This document shows, piece after piece, positions 29,662 through 36,485 of a stretch of 36,485 bases of DNA (its first letter is position 1; every line of letters begins with the position of its first letter). The DNA is from a virus. The stretch lies in the IMG/VR virus record IMGVR_UViG_3300042389_000331, positions 1 to 36,485 of that record; one strand, written 5' to 3'. Position numbers and translations under genes: made by a program. The notes under the pieces were generated by a model. The model did not search any database. It saw only the letters and a list, made by a program, of their open reading frames with translations, and was not told where the DNA came from.

Positions 29662-30048
29662 ATGGCAAACCATCTCGGCCGCGAAGGCACCGTCAAAATC
29701 TCCTCGACCACGATTGGAGAACTGCGCAACTACGCACTCGCTCACTCCTCCGACGTTGTCGAGGACTCGGTGCTCGGCGATACGTACCGCTCGCGCAAGG
29801 CGACGATGAAAACGTGGAGCGTCAATGGCGATCTCTACTGGGACGAAACCGACGCCGGCCAAATCGCGCTGACTATCGGCTCGACCGTGACTGTGAACCT
29901 GTATCCAGAGGGCATCGCCTCGACCTCGACATACTACAGCGGCAGCGGCATCGTGACGAAGTTCGACATTTCGGCCTCGTTCGACGGCATGGTCGAAGGC
30001 TCGATCAGCATCGAGGGCAACGGCGTTCTCTCGACTTTGACAGTCTGA
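29662..30048 (+). CDS. Major tail tube protein
   Basis: 128 residues, one base after the upstream stop. GREGTVKISSTTIGELRNYALAHSSDVVEDSVLGDTYRSRKATMKTWSVNGDLYWDETDAGQIALTIGSTVTVNLYPEG...VTKFDISASFDGMVEGSISIEGNGVLS: alternating short strands with the W.V.G..YWD and late V.A..DG.....IS..GNG pattern usual for siphophage tube proteins. Followed directly by the chaperone pair, as expected. It stacks as hexamers around the tape measure. Confidence 0.82.
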   Translation: MANHLGREGTVKISSTTIGELRNYALAHSSDVVEDSVLGDTYRSRKATMKTWSVNGDLYWDETDAGQIALTIGSTVTVNLYPEGIASTSTYYSGSGIVTKFDISASFDGMVEGSISIEGNGVLSTLTV

Positions 30049-30056
30049 GGTGACGC

Positions 30057-30380
30057 ATGGATGCAATCGAATTAGTCCGCGAACACTTCGCCTCACTCGG
30101 CACTCGCAAGATCGAGGTTCCCGAATGGAAGCTCACCGTTCATGCCGCGCCTGTAACTCTCGCCGAAAAAAACCGGCTCTATAAAAAAAGCCGCGAGAGT
30201 GACATGGAACTGCTGGTTGATCTGCTGATCATGAAGGCAAGCGACGCGAACGGGAAAAAGCTCTTCACGATTGACGACAAGCCGACGCTGATGAATCGAG
30301 CTGATTCCAATGTCGTGGGCCGCGTCGCAAATGCGATTCTCGCGGATGACGCGCCGAAGGTTGACGAGTTAAAAAACTAA
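30057..30380 (+). CDS. Tail assembly chaperone, zero-frame product (G-like)
   Basis: 107 residues. LTVHAAPVTLAEKNRLYKKSRESDMELLVDLLIMKASDANGKKLFTIDDKPTLMNRADSNVVGRVANAIL resembles siphophage G-type chaperones, which bind the tape measure during tail building. It lies between tube and tape-measure genes, and its stop directly follows a slippery heptamer. Most ribosomes are expected to stop here. Confidence 0.83.
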   Translation: MDAIELVREHFASLGTRKIEVPEWKLTVHAAPVTLAEKNRLYKKSRESDMELLVDLLIMKASDANGKKLFTIDDKPTLMNRADSNVVGRVANAILADDAPKVDELKN

Positions 30381-30538
30381 CGGACGGCGAGGCAGGAGCC
30401 GACCTCCTCGCCGTCTACGCACTAGCGGAAAAGCTCGGCAAGTTCGCACACGAAGTTCTCGAAATGCCAGCAAACGAAATGCAAGGCTGGCTCGCCTTTT
30501 ACCATCACCAAAATCGCCTGAGAAAATCCAATGGCTAG
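30057..30538 (+). CDS. Tail assembly chaperone, -1 frameshift product (GT-like)
   Basis: After AAA AAC (30372-30377) a -1 slip puts the ribosome into a frame open from CTA at 30377 to TAG at 30536-30538, giving about 160 residues. The added 53 residues (LTDGEAGADLLAVYALAEKLGKFAHEVLEMPANEMQGWLAFYHHQNRL) have the ending typical of T-type chaperone parts (helix, MPxxEMxxWLAFY). The frame lacks its own start near the beginning and fills the otherwise unexplained 150-base gap before the tape measure. Confidence 0.82.
30371..30377 (+). promoter_or_regulatory. Slippery heptamer A AAA AAC for -1 programmed frameshift
   Basis: In the zero frame the bases read TTA AAA AAC TAA, so A AAA AAC is positioned exactly as X XXY YYZ, with the stop codon straight after. 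A GC-rich stretch follows (30381-30412, with GGCGAGG and CCTCGCC as possible stem arms 6-7 bp), which could stimulate slippage. Confidence 0.85.
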
Positions 30539-31733
30539 TGCATCCTTTACACTTCGGGCGGTTGATCAGACGCGGGCGGCATTTGATAGCGTGCGAAACA
30601 ATCTTTCGCGGTTGAATAATACGGCTCAAGTCGCTGGGAAGTCTCTCACAAAGTCGCTTGATCTACGTGGTGCAATGAATGCCGTGGCGATAGCGGTCGG
30701 ATTGAGTGTTGATAACATCGCAGACAAAGTAGCTCGACTCGTTAGCGGAACATCCGCGGAGCAAGAATTGCTCGCAAGTGAAGCCATTTCACTTCAACAA
30801 AAGCTGGCACAATTACGCAACAAAAACGCCGAGGACAGATTGTCTGACGAGCAGCTCTTGCTAAAATTAGAACGCGATCGAGAAAGGTTGGTAACTAAAG
30901 TAAGTGCAAAGGGAGAAGGGAGCGGAACAAAGGAATTCAATGAAGCCCTTGAAAACCAAATCGCACTCGAAGAGGTAATTGCCAGAATTGGTTCTGAAAG
31001 AATCAGGATTCAAAATGAATCGAAGACTACTACTGAAGCATATCAGAAATCTCTGAATGATTTGTCGAAAGCACAATCCGCAGTTTATTCTGGCAAGACA
31101 GTATCTATCGAAGAGCGCATTCTTGGATTGAGAGCGCAGGAAGCTGCAATCATGCGAAAGATTGCTGGCGTCGATATAAATGATACCGAAAGGCGCATCG
31201 AATTGAATAATGAACTGACCGCAGTTCTCATGCAAATGGCTCCGCTTCTGGCGGAACAAAGTCGCCTTGCTAGAGAGGCAGGCGATATAATCGCTAGTTC
31301 ATTCGAGGATGCGATTCTGTCCGGTGAAAAACTCCGCGACACGATGCGCGCACTTGCGCAGGATTTGATCCGACTGCTTTTCCGGCAGCAGATCACCGAG
31401 CCGCTGGCGAAAAATGTCGGTTCCTTCTTCACGGGATTATTCGCTGGGCGCGCAACTGGAGGTCCGGTGACTGGAAACACTCCGTATATTGTCGGCGAGC
31501 GTGGACCGGAATTGTTCGTGCCGACTTCATCCGGCAACATCATCTCCAATGCCGCAATGCGTTCCGGTAATGGCGCACCAGCAATGGGAGGCGTGACGGT
31601 CAATTATAACATCGCCGCAGGCGTGACGCGCGGCGAATTGCTGCCGATTCTGGAAGCCGAGCGCAAGCGGCTCAAGGCCGAGATTCCCGACATGGTGCGA
31701 CGCGGAGGATCGTATCGCGCTGCGTTCGCCTGA
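30531..31733 (+). CDS. Tail tape measure protein (short)
   Basis: 400 residues from ATG 30531, overlapping the chaperone T frame. Long helices rich in Lys/Glu/Gln (about 75-270: EQELLASEAISLQQKLAQLRNKNAEDRLSDEQLLLK...), then LRDTMRALAQDLIRLLFRQQITEPLAKNVGSFFTGLFAGRATGGPVTGNTPYIVGERGPELFVPTSSGNIISN, the Gly-rich tape-measure C-terminus. It sets tail length; at about 0.15 nm per residue this predicts roughly 60 nm. The region 30590-31300 is AT-richer than the flanks, a sign of mosaic exchange. Confidence 0.85.
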   Translation: MASASFTLRAVDQTRAAFDSVRNNLSRLNNTAQVAGKSLTKSLDLRGAMNAVAIAVGLSVDNIADKVARLVSGTSAEQELLASEAISLQQKLAQLRNKNAEDRLSDEQLLLKLERDRERLVTKVSAKGEGSGTKEFNEALENQIALEEVIARIGSERIRIQNESKTTTEAYQKSLNDLSKAQSAVYSGKTVSIEERILGLRAQEAAIMRKIAGVDINDTERRIELNNELTAVLMQMAPLLAEQSRLAREAGDIIASSFEDAILSGEKLRDTMRALAQDLIRLLFRQQITEPLAKNVGSFFTGLFAGRATGGPVTGNTPYIVGERGPELFVPTSSGNIISNAAMRSGNGAPAMGGVTVNYNIAAGVTRGELLPILEAERKRLKAEIPDMVRRGGSYRAAFA

Positions 31734-31738
31734 CGATC

Positions 31739-32320
31739 ATGGCTATCACATATCCACTCACGCCGCCTTCGCCATTTCGCGTTTCGCGCTTGTCGCTGAC
31801 GGGAATGAGTGCGACCTCGCGCAACGTCTCGCCGTTCACGTTTCAGACGCAGCAATACAACTGGCCGGGACAAGCGTGGATGGGTCAGGTCGAGTGTCCT
31901 CCGATGGTGCGCGCCGATGCCGAGGCCGTCATTGCGTTCCTGCTCGCGGCGCAGCGCGGCACGTTTTATTTCCAAGACTACGCCAACCCGACGAATCGAG
32001 GAGGCGTGACTGGCACGCTGACCGTCTCCAGCGCGACGGCCAATACATCGACGCTCACGTTCAGCGGCGCGAGCGGTTCATTTGCTCTTGGCGACTGGAT
32101 GCAAATCTCGACCTCGCTCTACAAGGTCATTCAAGTCAACTCATCGAGCAGCGTGGAGCTTTTCCCTGCGCTTCGCTCAAGCTACGCAGGCGGGACCGCG
32201 ATCACCTACTCGAACGCAAAGGGAATCTTCCGGCTGGCCGAGCCGAAGACCGACTGGTCGATTGATCTGGCGAACATCTACGGCGTCTCGTTTTCCATCG
32301 TCGAGGAAGTCGCGACATGA
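31739..32320 (+). CDS. Distal tail / minor tail protein
   Basis: 193 residues. SPFTFQTQQYNWPGQAWMGQVECPPMVRADAEAVIAFLLAAQRGTFYFQDYAN... is the opening of a common siphophage minor tail protein in which W.A...P.M....A....F...L.G....F.. builds the ring at the tail end; the second half (GTLTVSSATANTSTLTFSGASGSFALGDWMQI...LYKVI) is a small beta domain. Sits directly after the tape measure, as distal tail proteins do. Confidence 0.72.
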   Translation: MAITYPLTPPSPFRVSRLSLTGMSATSRNVSPFTFQTQQYNWPGQAWMGQVECPPMVRADAEAVIAFLLAAQRGTFYFQDYANPTNRGGVTGTLTVSSATANTSTLTFSGASGSFALGDWMQISTSLYKVIQVNSSSSVELFPALRSSYAGGTAITYSNAKGIFRLAEPKTDWSIDLANIYGVSFSIVEEVAT

Positions 32321-32973
32321 GCATAACAACGCCGGGACGCTCCCTGTCTGCCGATATGGTCACCGAGGTGACGACGGCGCAGCTTGCTCCGATTCTGCTC
32401 GCTTCATTGAGCTTCTCGACTCCGGTGCATCTCTGGACCGGATACGGCAACCTCGTATACAATTCGACGACGTACCTTGGACTCGGTACGTTTGGCACGA
32501 TCTCTCCGATACAAGAGACGACCGATCTGGCCGCGCGCGGATTGACCATGCGACTCTCTGGCGTGCCGACTGCGAACGTCGCTCTGGCGTTGACCGAGAG
32601 TTATCAAGGCCGCGAGTGCGCGATCATGTTCGGTGCGCTCTCGCCGACGTCCGGCACGCTGATCTCGTCGCCGGTCACGATCTTTTCCGGTCGCATGGAC
32701 GTGATGCAAGTGACGGATGACGGTCAGTCAGCCGAGATCACGATGAGCGCAGAATCGAAGCTGATGGACTTTCGCCGTCCGCGCGAGACTCGATATACAC
32801 ACGAAGATCAGCAGACTCTCTTTCCGACGAATGGAGCTATTACGGCACCCGATCTCGGACTTGAATTCGTGAATGACATTCAGGAGAAGCCTATATACTG
32901 GGGAAATTCCAACGCAACACAGGCGACGAACTGGGATTCTGGAGACGAGACGAGTGCTCAGACATACGAATGA
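32317..32973 (+). CDS. Tail hub-like protein (DUF2163-type)
   Basis: 218 residues, ATGA overlap. LLASLSFSTPVHLWTGYGNLVYNSTTYLGLGTFGTISPIQETTDLAARGLTMRLSGVP...YQGRECAIMFGAL...IFSGRMDVMQVTDDGQSAEITMSAESKLMDFRRPRETRYTHEDQQTLFPTNGAI...IYWG. The RP...RYT..DQ and IYWG ends and the ring of beta strands fit the hub or gpL-like minor tail group. It likely joins the distal ring to the tip protein. Confidence 0.72.
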   Translation: MSITTPGRSLSADMVTEVTTAQLAPILLASLSFSTPVHLWTGYGNLVYNSTTYLGLGTFGTISPIQETTDLAARGLTMRLSGVPTANVALALTESYQGRECAIMFGALSPTSGTLISSPVTIFSGRMDVMQVTDDGQSAEITMSAESKLMDFRRPRETRYTHEDQQTLFPTNGAITAPDLGLEFVNDIQEKPIYWGNSNATQATNWDSGDETSAQTYE

Positions 32974-33374
32974 CACGAACCGACAACTGGCCGAGTCTGC
33001 TTGCTGCGTTCATCGAAGAGCGCAGACACTTGCCCTTTGCTTGGGGATCGAATGATTGCTGTCTGTTCGCTGCTGACTGGATTCGGTGCGTTTGCGGAAT
33101 CGACTTCGCCGAGGACTTGCGCGGCACATATTCAACCGCGCTTTCCGCTGCGCGTGTATTGCGTAAGCATCGCGGCGTGATCGCTCTCGCAGAGGTAAAG
33201 GCGGGTCTTGACCGCAAGCCAATCGAGCTTGTCCAGCGCGGCGATCTCATGGCTTTCGAGGTTCCCGGCGGCGTCGCACTCGGCATCTGCATTGGCTCAG
33301 TCGGTGCCGTCGTTGGAGCGCGAGGATTAGAGTTCCCAACAATCAATCGCGCCTGCGCCGCGTGGAAAGTATAG
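32970..33374 (+). CDS. NlpC/P60-like cysteine peptidase tail protein (gpK-like)
   Basis: 134 residues, ATGA overlap. LPFAWGSNDCCLFAADWIRCVCGIDF gives the W/GxxDC-L-F-ADW pattern of the tail-associated NlpC-like or DUF6950 group, with Cys in DCC as nucleophile, and later VQRGDLMAFEVPGGVALGICIG with GD and the G.ALGIC turn where the catalytic His normally sits. In lambda-like tails this protein lies between hub and tip and is thought to open peptidoglycan during DNA entry. The expected His is not obvious, so activity is uncertain. Confidence 0.72.
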   Translation: MTRTDNWPSLLAAFIEERRHLPFAWGSNDCCLFAADWIRCVCGIDFAEDLRGTYSTALSAARVLRKHRGVIALAEVKAGLDRKPIELVQRGDLMAFEVPGGVALGICIGSVGAVVGARGLEFPTINRACAAWKV

Positions 33375-33375
33375 T

Positions 33376-35943
33376 ATGCCGCAAAGTGCTTTCATTCCGA
33401 TAGCGACAAAGATCGTCGGATTGTTCGTCGGTGGAGCCGGTGCTGCGGCAACTGCATACACCTATGCCGTTGCGCAAGTGGCAGCGGTGCTTCAGTTCGT
33501 CGCGCTCACCGCCGCTTCGATGGCGACGAATAAACTACTGGCACCGAAAATGCCGGGTTTTTCGGATTCGTCTCTCGCCGACCGGACGCAGATGGTGCGG
33601 TCGCCGATTGCTGCGCGCCAAGTCGTCTATGGCGAAACGCGAGTGTCCGGCGTTCTCGTCTATATCTCCACGACCGGAACGAAGAATGAGTATCTCAACA
33701 TGGTCATCGCGCTCGCCGCGCATGAGGTCGAGGAGATTGGCGACGTATATTTCAACGACGAGCTGGCGCATACCGGACTGGGACCGTCTGCGACAGGACG
33801 CTTCGCAGGATATGCCGAGGTATACAAGAAGCTCGGCGGCGATAGTCAGACGGCCGACACGAATCTGATCTCGGCGACGGCCAGCTTGACGAACGGCAAA
33901 TGGACGAGCGCGCATCGTCTGCGCGGGATTGCTTACATCTACGTTCAGTTGAAGTGGAGCGATCAGGTCTGGCTCGGCGGCATACCGAACATCTCGGCGA
34001 ACATCAAAGGCAAGAAGGTATTCGATCCGCGCACGTCAACGACTGTATACTCGGCCAACGCTGCGCTCTGTCTGCGCGATTATCTGACCGACTCGACCTA
34101 CGGACTCGGACTATCGACGAACGAGATCGACGACACGGCATTTACCGCAGCGGCCAACATCTGCGACGAACAGGTGCAAGTGCTTCCGGCATCGCCGACC
34201 GTTTACGAGAACCGATACGAGGCGAATGGCGTGCTCTATTCGAGCGCATCGCCGGATGATAACATCGGCAAATTGCTTTCTGCAATGGGCGGTTTGATCG
34301 CCTATTCTGGAGGCCGCATCATACCGTATGCGGCAGGCTATCGCATTCCGACCGTTACGCTCACCGACACGGATTTCGTCGGTCCAATTTCGGTCATCAC
34401 AAAGACCAGTTCCCGCGACCGAGTGAACGCGGTCAAAGGCGTGTTCGTCTCCGAGAAAAGCGAGTGGCAACCGACTGACTTTCCGCCGCAAATCTCGCCG
34501 ACATATTACGCGCAGGACAATTCGATCCGCTACTGGCGCGACGTTGTGCTGCCGATGACGACTTCGAGCAGCGCGGCGCAGCGAATCTCACGCATTGAGC
34601 TTCAACGCGCGCGACAAGAGGTGACGCTCACCGGACGCTTCCGCCTCGATGCCATGCAAGTGCGCGCGGGCGATACGGTGATGGTCACGCTGGCGAAGTT
34701 CGGCTGGACGAACAAAGTGTTCGAGGTTCTCGATTGGCACTTCGCGTCTGACGGATCGCCTCCGCAACTCGGCATCGAGATGACGCTGCGCGAGACTGCA
34801 TCGTCTGTATATAATTGGAACGTGTCCGACGAAATCGAAGTCGATCAGACGCCGACGACGACGCTTCCGAATCCGTTCAGCATCACGGCTCCAACGAACT
34901 TGACCTTGCTGGCCGATGGCACGACGCAACTGCTGCAAGCCGATGGAACATTGTTGCCGAGAATCCGCGTCTCGTGGTCTGCGCCGAATGAAGAGTTCGT
35001 GCAATCTGGAGGAACGATTGGCATCGAATACAAGGAAGGTACTTCGACTACATATCTGAACTGGGCTACCGTTCCCGGCGATCAGTTCATCGACTATATT
35101 TCGTCCGATGTGAAAGTAGGTATCTCGTATGACGTGCGAATTTACGCACAAAGCTACTTTAAGGTTTCGAGCACGTATGTCATGGACTCTGTGACGGTGT
35201 TCGCCGGAACGACTCCTCCTGACGCTCCGTCCGCGTCCTACATCTCCGGTCAGAATGGCGAGCCAGTCGCGCAAGGCGCTATCCCGATGTATGCCATCGG
35301 CGTTTCGATTACCGCTCCTTCGTCGTCCGACGTTACGCGGGTCGAGGTAAAGATTGTTACGACGAACAGTTCATCAAGTACGGCTGCGGCGTGGTATGCG
35401 AAGGGCAGCGCATCGCTCTATTCGGAGTCCATCGCTCCATCTCAACCGCTTATCGTCTTTTTTCACCAAGCGATACAGACGACCGCAGGCTTCGGATTCG
35501 CTCGCGTGATATCGCGATCAGGCACGGCCTCAAGCTGGACAAGCATCGGCAGCGTGCAGGATTCGCCGTCGCTGATCGTTCGACCGCTCGGTACCGTCTC
35601 GCAATACAACAAGGAGGATGTCACCGTCACCGGCATCAAGACCGGCGGCGGATCGGCGACTCGACAAGTCAACGTCCGCTACGAAATCTCCGACGTTGTC
35701 TCGCTGACTGGCGGAAGCCCGACCGAAACCATCGCCATCGACACGACGAATCGCGGCTTCAACACGAAGCCAGACGCGGGATGGATACAATGCGCGAGCG
35801 ACTCGAACATCAGCGGCGTGTATGATTTCGACAACGCGAGCAACTCTTCGACGACTTCATACTTCAACTTGCAATCGGTGGACGGCACGAATCTGCCTGC
35901 GGGCAATCAGCGGTTCTCCGTCCAGCTCGTAGACTACACCTGA
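33376..35943 (+). CDS. Tail tip attachment protein (lambda J-like)
   Basis: 855 residues. N-terminal hydrophobic stretch (ATKIVGLFVGGAGAAATAYTYAVAQVAAVLQFVALTAASMATNKLLAP), then APIAARQVVYGETRVSGVLVYISTTG, VIALAAHEVEEIGDVYFND, ALCLRDYLTDSTYGLG, YRYEANGVLYSSASPDDNIGKLLSAMGGLIAYSGGRIIPYAAGY, typical of J/phage-tail tip proteins. After residue about 490 come beta domains (fibronectin III-like: FSITAPTNLTLL, PRIRVSWSAPNEEFVQSGG) and a C-terminal domain with LSLTGGSPTETIAI. It binds the host receptor. Confidence 0.85.
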   Translation: MPQSAFIPIATKIVGLFVGGAGAAATAYTYAVAQVAAVLQFVALTAASMATNKLLAPKMPGFSDSSLADRTQMVRSPIAARQVVYGETRVSGVLVYISTTGTKNEYLNMVIALAAHEVEEIGDVYFNDELAHTGLGPSATGRFAGYAEVYKKLGGDSQTADTNLISATASLTNGKWTSAHRLRGIAYIYVQLKWSDQVWLGGIPNISANIKGKKVFDPRTSTTVYSANAALCLRDYLTDSTYGLGLSTNEIDDTAFTAAANICDEQVQVLPASPTVYENRYEANGVLYSSASPDDNIGKLLSAMGGLIAYSGGRIIPYAAGYRIPTVTLTDTDFVGPISVITKTSSRDRVNAVKGVFVSEKSEWQPTDFPPQISPTYYAQDNSIRYWRDVVLPMTTSSSAAQRISRIELQRARQEVTLTGRFRLDAMQVRAGDTVMVTLAKFGWTNKVFEVLDWHFASDGSPPQLGIEMTLRETASSVYNWNVSDEIEVDQTPTTTLPNPFSITAPTNLTLLADGTTQLLQADGTLLPRIRVSWSAPNEEFVQSGGTIGIEYKEGTSTTYLNWATVPGDQFIDYISSDVKVGISYDVRIYAQSYFKVSSTYVMDSVTVFAGTTPPDAPSASYISGQNGEPVAQGAIPMYAIGVSITAPSSSDVTRVEVKIVTTNSSSSTAAAWYAKGSASLYSESIAPSQPLIVFFHQAIQTTAGFGFARVISRSGTASSWTSIGSVQDSPSLIVRPLGTVSQYNKEDVTVTGIKTGGGSATRQVNVRYEISDVVSLTGGSPTETIAIDTTNRGFNTKPDAGWIQCASDSNISGVYDFDNASNSSTTSYFNLQSVDGTNLPAGNQRFSVQLVDYT

Positions 35944-35945
35944 CT

Positions 35946-36272
35946 ATGGCTCTCCAGAAAACCTTTACCCTCCCGAGCGGCGTTTCGGGCAACTACGTCC
36001 GCCTGACCGCGCATCGCTGGGATCGGCAGACGCGCGAGGCGGTCGCATGGTTCGCGCTCTATGTTGACGCCACTGCGGCGAGCGCGGGCAAGGCATCGCT
36101 GACGCCGTGGATTGCAAAGCTCGTGCTGACCGGCCCGAAATTCGACGCCTACCTCGCGCCGAGCGCGCTGCACGCGAGCGACGTGCTCGCTCAATTTTAC
36201 GTTGCGGCTAAGGCCGAGCCGCTGAGTTGCGACTTCGGTTCCGGCGCATTCGCCGACGCGCAGGACGTCTGA
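35946..36272 (+). CDS. Small tail-associated hypothetical protein
   Basis: 108 residues, two bases after the tip gene stop. TFTLPSGVSGNYVRLTAHRWDRQTREAVAWFALYVDATAASAGKASLTPWIAKLVLTGPKFDAYLAPSALHASDVLAQFYVAAK has beta strands and a helix; a similar small product follows J-like genes in related phages. Role unknown, perhaps tip assembly. It is the last gene of the structural operon. Confidence 0.62.
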   Translation: MALQKTFTLPSGVSGNYVRLTAHRWDRQTREAVAWFALYVDATAASAGKASLTPWIAKLVLTGPKFDAYLAPSALHASDVLAQFYVAAKAEPLSCDFGSGAFADAQDV

Positions 36273-36419
36273 CCGCGCACTTTTCTCTCCGCGCAATCTG
36301 CGCGATTCCAAGCACTTACAAAAGTGCAGGATAACTTTTGCGCTTTTTGCTTTCCACTGGCGGGCGGATCGTGTTGAGTGAGTGCGTCGAGGCAATGAGG
36401 CCTTCGGCAAACAACGACC
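36273..36419 (+). promoter_or_regulatory. Intergenic hairpins and AACAACGACC leader
   Basis: 147 bases without a gene. CGCGCA/TGCGCG hairpin at 36290-36304. GCACTT-ACAA-AAGTGC (36312-36327) overlaps CAAAAGT/ACTTTTG (36319-36325 with 36334-36340) followed by CGCTTTTTG, so a terminator-like and a competing stem share bases. Before the ATG at 36420 stands CAAACAACGACC, the same context as 10914 and 11836. This seems to end the tail operon and start the next gene. Confidence 0.5.
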
Positions 36420-36485
36420 ATGAAACGCATAACACTCCTCCTCGCGCTCGCCGCGACCGCGCACGCCGCGCCGCCGGAAGCATTC
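36420..36485 (+). CDS. Secreted protein, 5' fragment with signal peptide
   Basis: 22 codons run to the window edge in an open frame: MKRITLLLALAATAHAAPPEAF. Two basic residues, a Leu/Ala core and AHA as the likely cleavage site make a standard Sec signal peptide. The window starts in frame with an invertebrate-type lysozyme C-terminus. A signal-peptide endolysin at this place, after the tail genes, would be sensible. That the two are one gene is inference. Confidence 0.6.
   Translation, partial: MKRITLLLALAATAHAAPPEAF

Noticed and set aside
33010-33222. Minus-strand small frames in the tail peptidase gene
   Set aside because: Short, basic shadows without start context.
1-36485. CRISPR array, insertion sequence, integrase or rRNA
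   Set aside because: No spaced direct repeats, transposase or integrase motifs or rRNA segments seen on reading both strands.

Overview
The window looks like most of the genome of one tailed bacteriophage with a long non-contractile tail (siphovirus-like), or a near-complete prophage. Every supported gene is on the + strand, most neighbours share 4-bp ATGA or GTGA overlaps, and the order follows the lambda-like plan: recombination and replication, DNA modification, packaging, head, tail. I see no integrase, repressor, ribosomal RNA or host housekeeping gene. DNA is GC-rich with AT-richer patches in the two HNH genes and the tape-measure region. The host cannot be named. Several genes lack a Shine-Dalgarno sequence and use an AACAACGACC-type leader, which makes a Gram-negative host outside the Proteobacteria possible (Verrucomicrobiota is my low-confidence guess).

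Layout. 1-195 is the 3' part of an invertebrate-type lysozyme-like gene, and 36420-36485 is a signal peptide running off the other end in a compatible frame, so the two ends may belong to one secreted endolysin gene of a circular map. 167-1004 holds an HNH endonuclease and small proteins. 997-4847 is a recombination block: a protein with an SSB-like tail, a RecT-like annealing protein, a RecE-like exonuclease, small proteins including a zinc ribbon, and a RusA-like resolvase. 4982-6968 is replication (initiator-like protein and DnaB-like helicase). 6965-8240 holds small unknown genes. 8293-9706 is a ParB-like protein and a Mom-like DNA-modification protein whose 3' end folds on paper into a tRNA-Gly-like cloverleaf.

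9703-14278 is packaging (small and large terminase), interrupted by three small genes (10914-12354) with their own leaders, hairpins and a terminator. A second HNH gene follows. 14913-24990 is the head module: gpW-like joiner, portal with extra C-terminal modules, prohead protease, decoration protein and major capsid protein. It is split between portal and protease by a block (17523-22677) with a 1065-residue fibre, two membrane proteins (holin candidates), a metallophosphoesterase and a small wHTH-like protein.

A strong terminator follows the capsid gene. Then comes the most unusual cassette, 25064-28109: a double GT2 glycosyltransferase with a helical repeat linker, a SAM methyltransferase and a GT9-like glycosyltransferase, placed between major capsid and tail-connector genes. 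28112-36272 is the tail: connectors, tube, a G/GT chaperone pair with an A AAA AAC -1 frameshift site, a short tape measure, distal tail and hub proteins, an NlpC/P60-like peptidase, a J-like tip protein and a small final gene.

The best candidates for something undescribed are the glycan cassette inside the structural operon, the tRNA-like fold inside the mom-like gene, the chain of three abutting hairpins at 11360-11410, and the head-module insertion.
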